Assembly (NCBI GenBank): GCA_002469605.1
Contig: DKMV01000001.1
Coordinates: 343 to 11,937 of the forward strand
Origin: Leclercia sp. UBA7405
GTDB lineage: Bacteria > Pseudomonadota > Gammaproteobacteria > Enterobacterales > Enterobacteriaceae
DNA length: 11,595 nucleotides
Reading direction: 5' to 3'
The position numbers and the translations under genes were made by a program. Positions within the stretch are counted from its first letter, which is position 1, and every line of letters starts with the position of its first letter. Shown piece after piece: positions 10,221 to 11,595 of the stretch. The notes under the pieces were generated by a model that did no database searches, was not told the origin of the DNA, and was given only the letters and a program-made list of their open reading frames with translations.

Positions 10221-10787
10221 TTAACCTCTCACCCGCTTAATATAATCCCCAAATGCCGTCAGCTGGCCGGTCAGATGATCCAGCGTGCTCTGGTCAATCA
10301 CCTCACCCGTCTGCGGATCGACTTTATTCTGAATCACCCCACCCATAAACTCCGGCTTGTTCATCACCATCGCATCCAGGAAGACCAGAATTTGGCGCAG
10401 ATGATACTGGCAGCGCGCGCCGCCGATAGCGCCCATTGAGCTGGTCTGGATCAGCACAGGTTTACCCGCCAGCGGCTGCTCCGGCAGGCGGGAGAGCCAG
10501 TCGATAGCGTTCTTCAGGCCGCCCGGTACCGAGTAGTTATATTCCGGGGTGACAATCACCACGCCGTCGGCCTGGCGAATCTGTTCCGCAATGGCTTCCA
10601 CGCTTTGCGGGAACCCCTCTTCCTGCTGCATATCTGCGTCATACAGGGGGATATCACCAATCGACGGCAGTGCGCTCACCGTCATGCCCTCCGGTGCCAG
10701 CTTCGGCAGGGTGCGGGCCACCATCCCGTTAAATGAACCTTTGCGCAAGCTTCCCAGTAACGTAACAACTTTCAACGTATCAGACAT
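10221..10787 (-). CDS. chrR: FMN-dependent NAD(P)H quinone / chromate reductase ChrR (YieF)
   Basis: Flavodoxin-fold soluble reductase. The E. coli protein reduces quinones and chromate with little semiquinone release and is thought to protect against oxidative stress. 188 codons, equal to E. coli. The FMN phosphate loop is GSLRKGSFN (12-20); the second FMN contact is PEYNYSVPGGLKNAIDW (81-97), the signature of the NADPH-dependent FMN reductase family; SSMGAIGGAR (116-125) is the third flavin loop. The start is supported by AGGAG on the minus strand (10793-10797). It lies 40 bases downstream of yieE on the same strand, so the two are likely co-transcribed. It is convergent with adeP across the duplicated terminator. 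Its tail (RVRG) differs slightly from E. coli. Confidence 0.97.
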   Translation of the reverse strand: MSDTLKVVTLLGSLRKGSFNGMVARTLPKLAPEGMTVSALPSIGDIPLYDADMQQEEGFPQSVEAIAEQIRQADGVVIVTPEYNYSVPGGLKNAIDWLSRLPEQPLAGKPVLIQTSSMGAIGGARCQYHLRQILVFLDAMVMNKPEFMGGVIQNKVDPQTGEVIDQSTLDHLTGQLTAFGDYIKRVRG

Positions 10788-10810
10788 GATTACTCCTGTT
10801 TCATCATGAT

Positions 10811-10825
10811 GGCCCTGAGCGGGCC
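10811..10825 (-). other. Small hairpin in the yieE-chrR spacer
   Basis: GGCCC (10811-10815) pairs with GGGCC (10821-10825) around a 5-base loop, three bases after the yieE stop in the direction of transcription. There is no U-tract, so read-through into chrR is expected. It may trim or stabilise the yieE message. Confidence 0.35.
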
Positions 10826-10827
10826 GA

Positions 10828-11574
10828 TTAAAGGGTAATGGCTTTTTCTGCGGGTAAACTGGTTAATCTTATCAGGCGCGCAGCGGGTTCGTTGGCGCGC
10901 TCGGGAACATCTGCCAGACTATGCCATCCCTGCTGACTGTCAAATTCCCAGATTTTTAGTCGCTCAATAGCGGGCGTAACGGCAATGGACCAGATAAGCA
11001 CATCTTCTGCGTCGCTAAGCGCCTCGACGATGGAGGCCCTGGTGGTACGCAGGCGTCCTGAGCCCGGCAGTAGCTGTAGCAGCCTGGCATCGTCAGAGGC
11101 AAACCCGCACAGCTTGCGGATACTCTGGCGCAGCGTAATGAGCTGGGCTTTGGCTTCGTTAGGATCGTTTTGATTGCGTACCCACAGCTGCTCATTGCTG
11201 GATAACGGGTAGGCATCGTGGGCATGGGGGCCGTTATGGAAGCCGCGGATCGCGCGCTGGAGTTCCATATCCAGGCCGCAATCCCCTTCCGTCGTGATCG
11301 CCACGCCGACAAGGTTGCCCGTGTAGGCGACGGAGAAACGGGGTAAGTCCGGGTCAGCAAAAACAGGACGACCTTCCGGCAGAATAATGATGTCCGGAAG
11401 TTCAACGGTGCCATACAGCATAAACAGCAGTTCAGCGAGCAGCGCCCGGGAGGCTAAAAAGCGGGTGCGGCGATGCTCCGGTAATTTGCGCGCTTCATTA
11501 TGACAGGCCGTTGAGAGTCTTGAGGAGACGAGTCGTCCCTGCGTCAGTATCCCTCTTGCGAAATGCGTTGCCAT
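10828..11574 (-). CDS. yieE: 4'-phosphopantetheinyl-transferase-like protein YieE
   Basis: Sfp-type phosphopantetheinyl transferase superfamily member of unproven activity. 248 codons, about the E. coli length. Seen: an N-terminal arginine-rich stretch (HRRTRFLASRALLAELLF, about 34-51), a substrate-loop-like ILPEGRPVF (64-72), FSVAYTGNLVGVA (80-92) where active enzymes have (F/N)xSHS, and the magnesium motif CGLDMELQR (99-107) with Asp102 and Glu104 intact. The normal WxxKE(A/S)xxK helix is replaced by LITLRQSIRKL (about 145-155), losing the Lys-Glu pair. The partner carrier protein is unknown, and no polyketide or siderophore genes are nearby. Start supported by GGAG (minus strand, 11581-11584) six bases before the ATG. 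First gene of the yieE-chrR pair; only 21 bases upstream are visible. Confidence 0.93.
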   Translation of the reverse strand: MATHFARGILTQGRLVSSRLSTACHNEARKLPEHRRTRFLASRALLAELLFMLYGTVELPDIIILPEGRPVFADPDLPRFSVAYTGNLVGVAITTEGDCGLDMELQRAIRGFHNGPHAHDAYPLSSNEQLWVRNQNDPNEAKAQLITLRQSIRKLCGFASDDARLLQLLPGSGRLRTTRASIVEALSDAEDVLIWSIAVTPAIERLKIWEFDSQQGWHSLADVPERANEPAARLIRLTSLPAEKAITL

Positions 11575-11595
11575 TTTTCACTCCATGATAATGGT

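Overview
This window is core chromosome of an enterobacterium (order Enterobacterales, family Enterobacteriaceae). The proteins are nearly collinear with, and very close to, what I remember of the Escherichia coli K-12 proteins glmU, glmS, pstS, pstC, pstA, pstB, phoU, yieH, adeP (yieG), chrR (yieF) and yieE. The GC-rich third codon positions, and the absence of the bgl/cbr gene block that K-12 carries between phoU and yieH, suggest a relative such as Enterobacter, Klebsiella, Leclercia or Lelliottia rather than Escherichia. I cannot fix the genus from sequence alone.

Layout. 1-924 is the 3' two-thirds of glmU. A 237-base spacer follows, holding an inverted pair of REP-like palindromes and a candidate pairing site for the small RNA GlmZ. 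glmS (1162-2991) ends in a UUCG-loop terminator. The pst-phoU operon (3281-7824, plus strand) is preceded by two in-phase Pho boxes and a -10 element. phoU is convergent with yieH (7870-8535, minus strand), with one hairpin terminator between them. yieH and adeP (8703-10037, plus strand) diverge from a 167-base region holding a candidate PurR operator. adeP is convergent with the minus-strand pair yieE-chrR (11574 to 10221). The 183 bases between adeP and chrR are mostly an 88-base-period tandem duplication of a terminator plus a REP-like hairpin.

How the genes work together. GlmS makes glucosamine-6-phosphate and GlmU converts it onward to UDP-N-acetylglucosamine for peptidoglycan and lipopolysaccharide. 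PstSCAB is the high-affinity phosphate ABC importer, and with PhoU it signals phosphate status to PhoR/PhoB, which acts back on the Pho boxes upstream of pstS. YieH is a HAD sugar-phosphate phosphatase, AdeP an adenine permease, ChrR an FMN-dependent quinone/chromate reductase, and YieE a divergent phosphopantetheinyl-transferase-like protein.

I found no mobile element with a transposase, no CRISPR array, no rRNA or tRNA, no broken gene and no convincing new multi-gene system. The points most worth a second look are the two arrangements of one palindromic repeat family (inverted in the glmU-glmS leader, direct after adeP), the degenerate catalytic motifs of YieE, and the candidate PurR box. 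Every gap longer than about 150 bases is described in the features.
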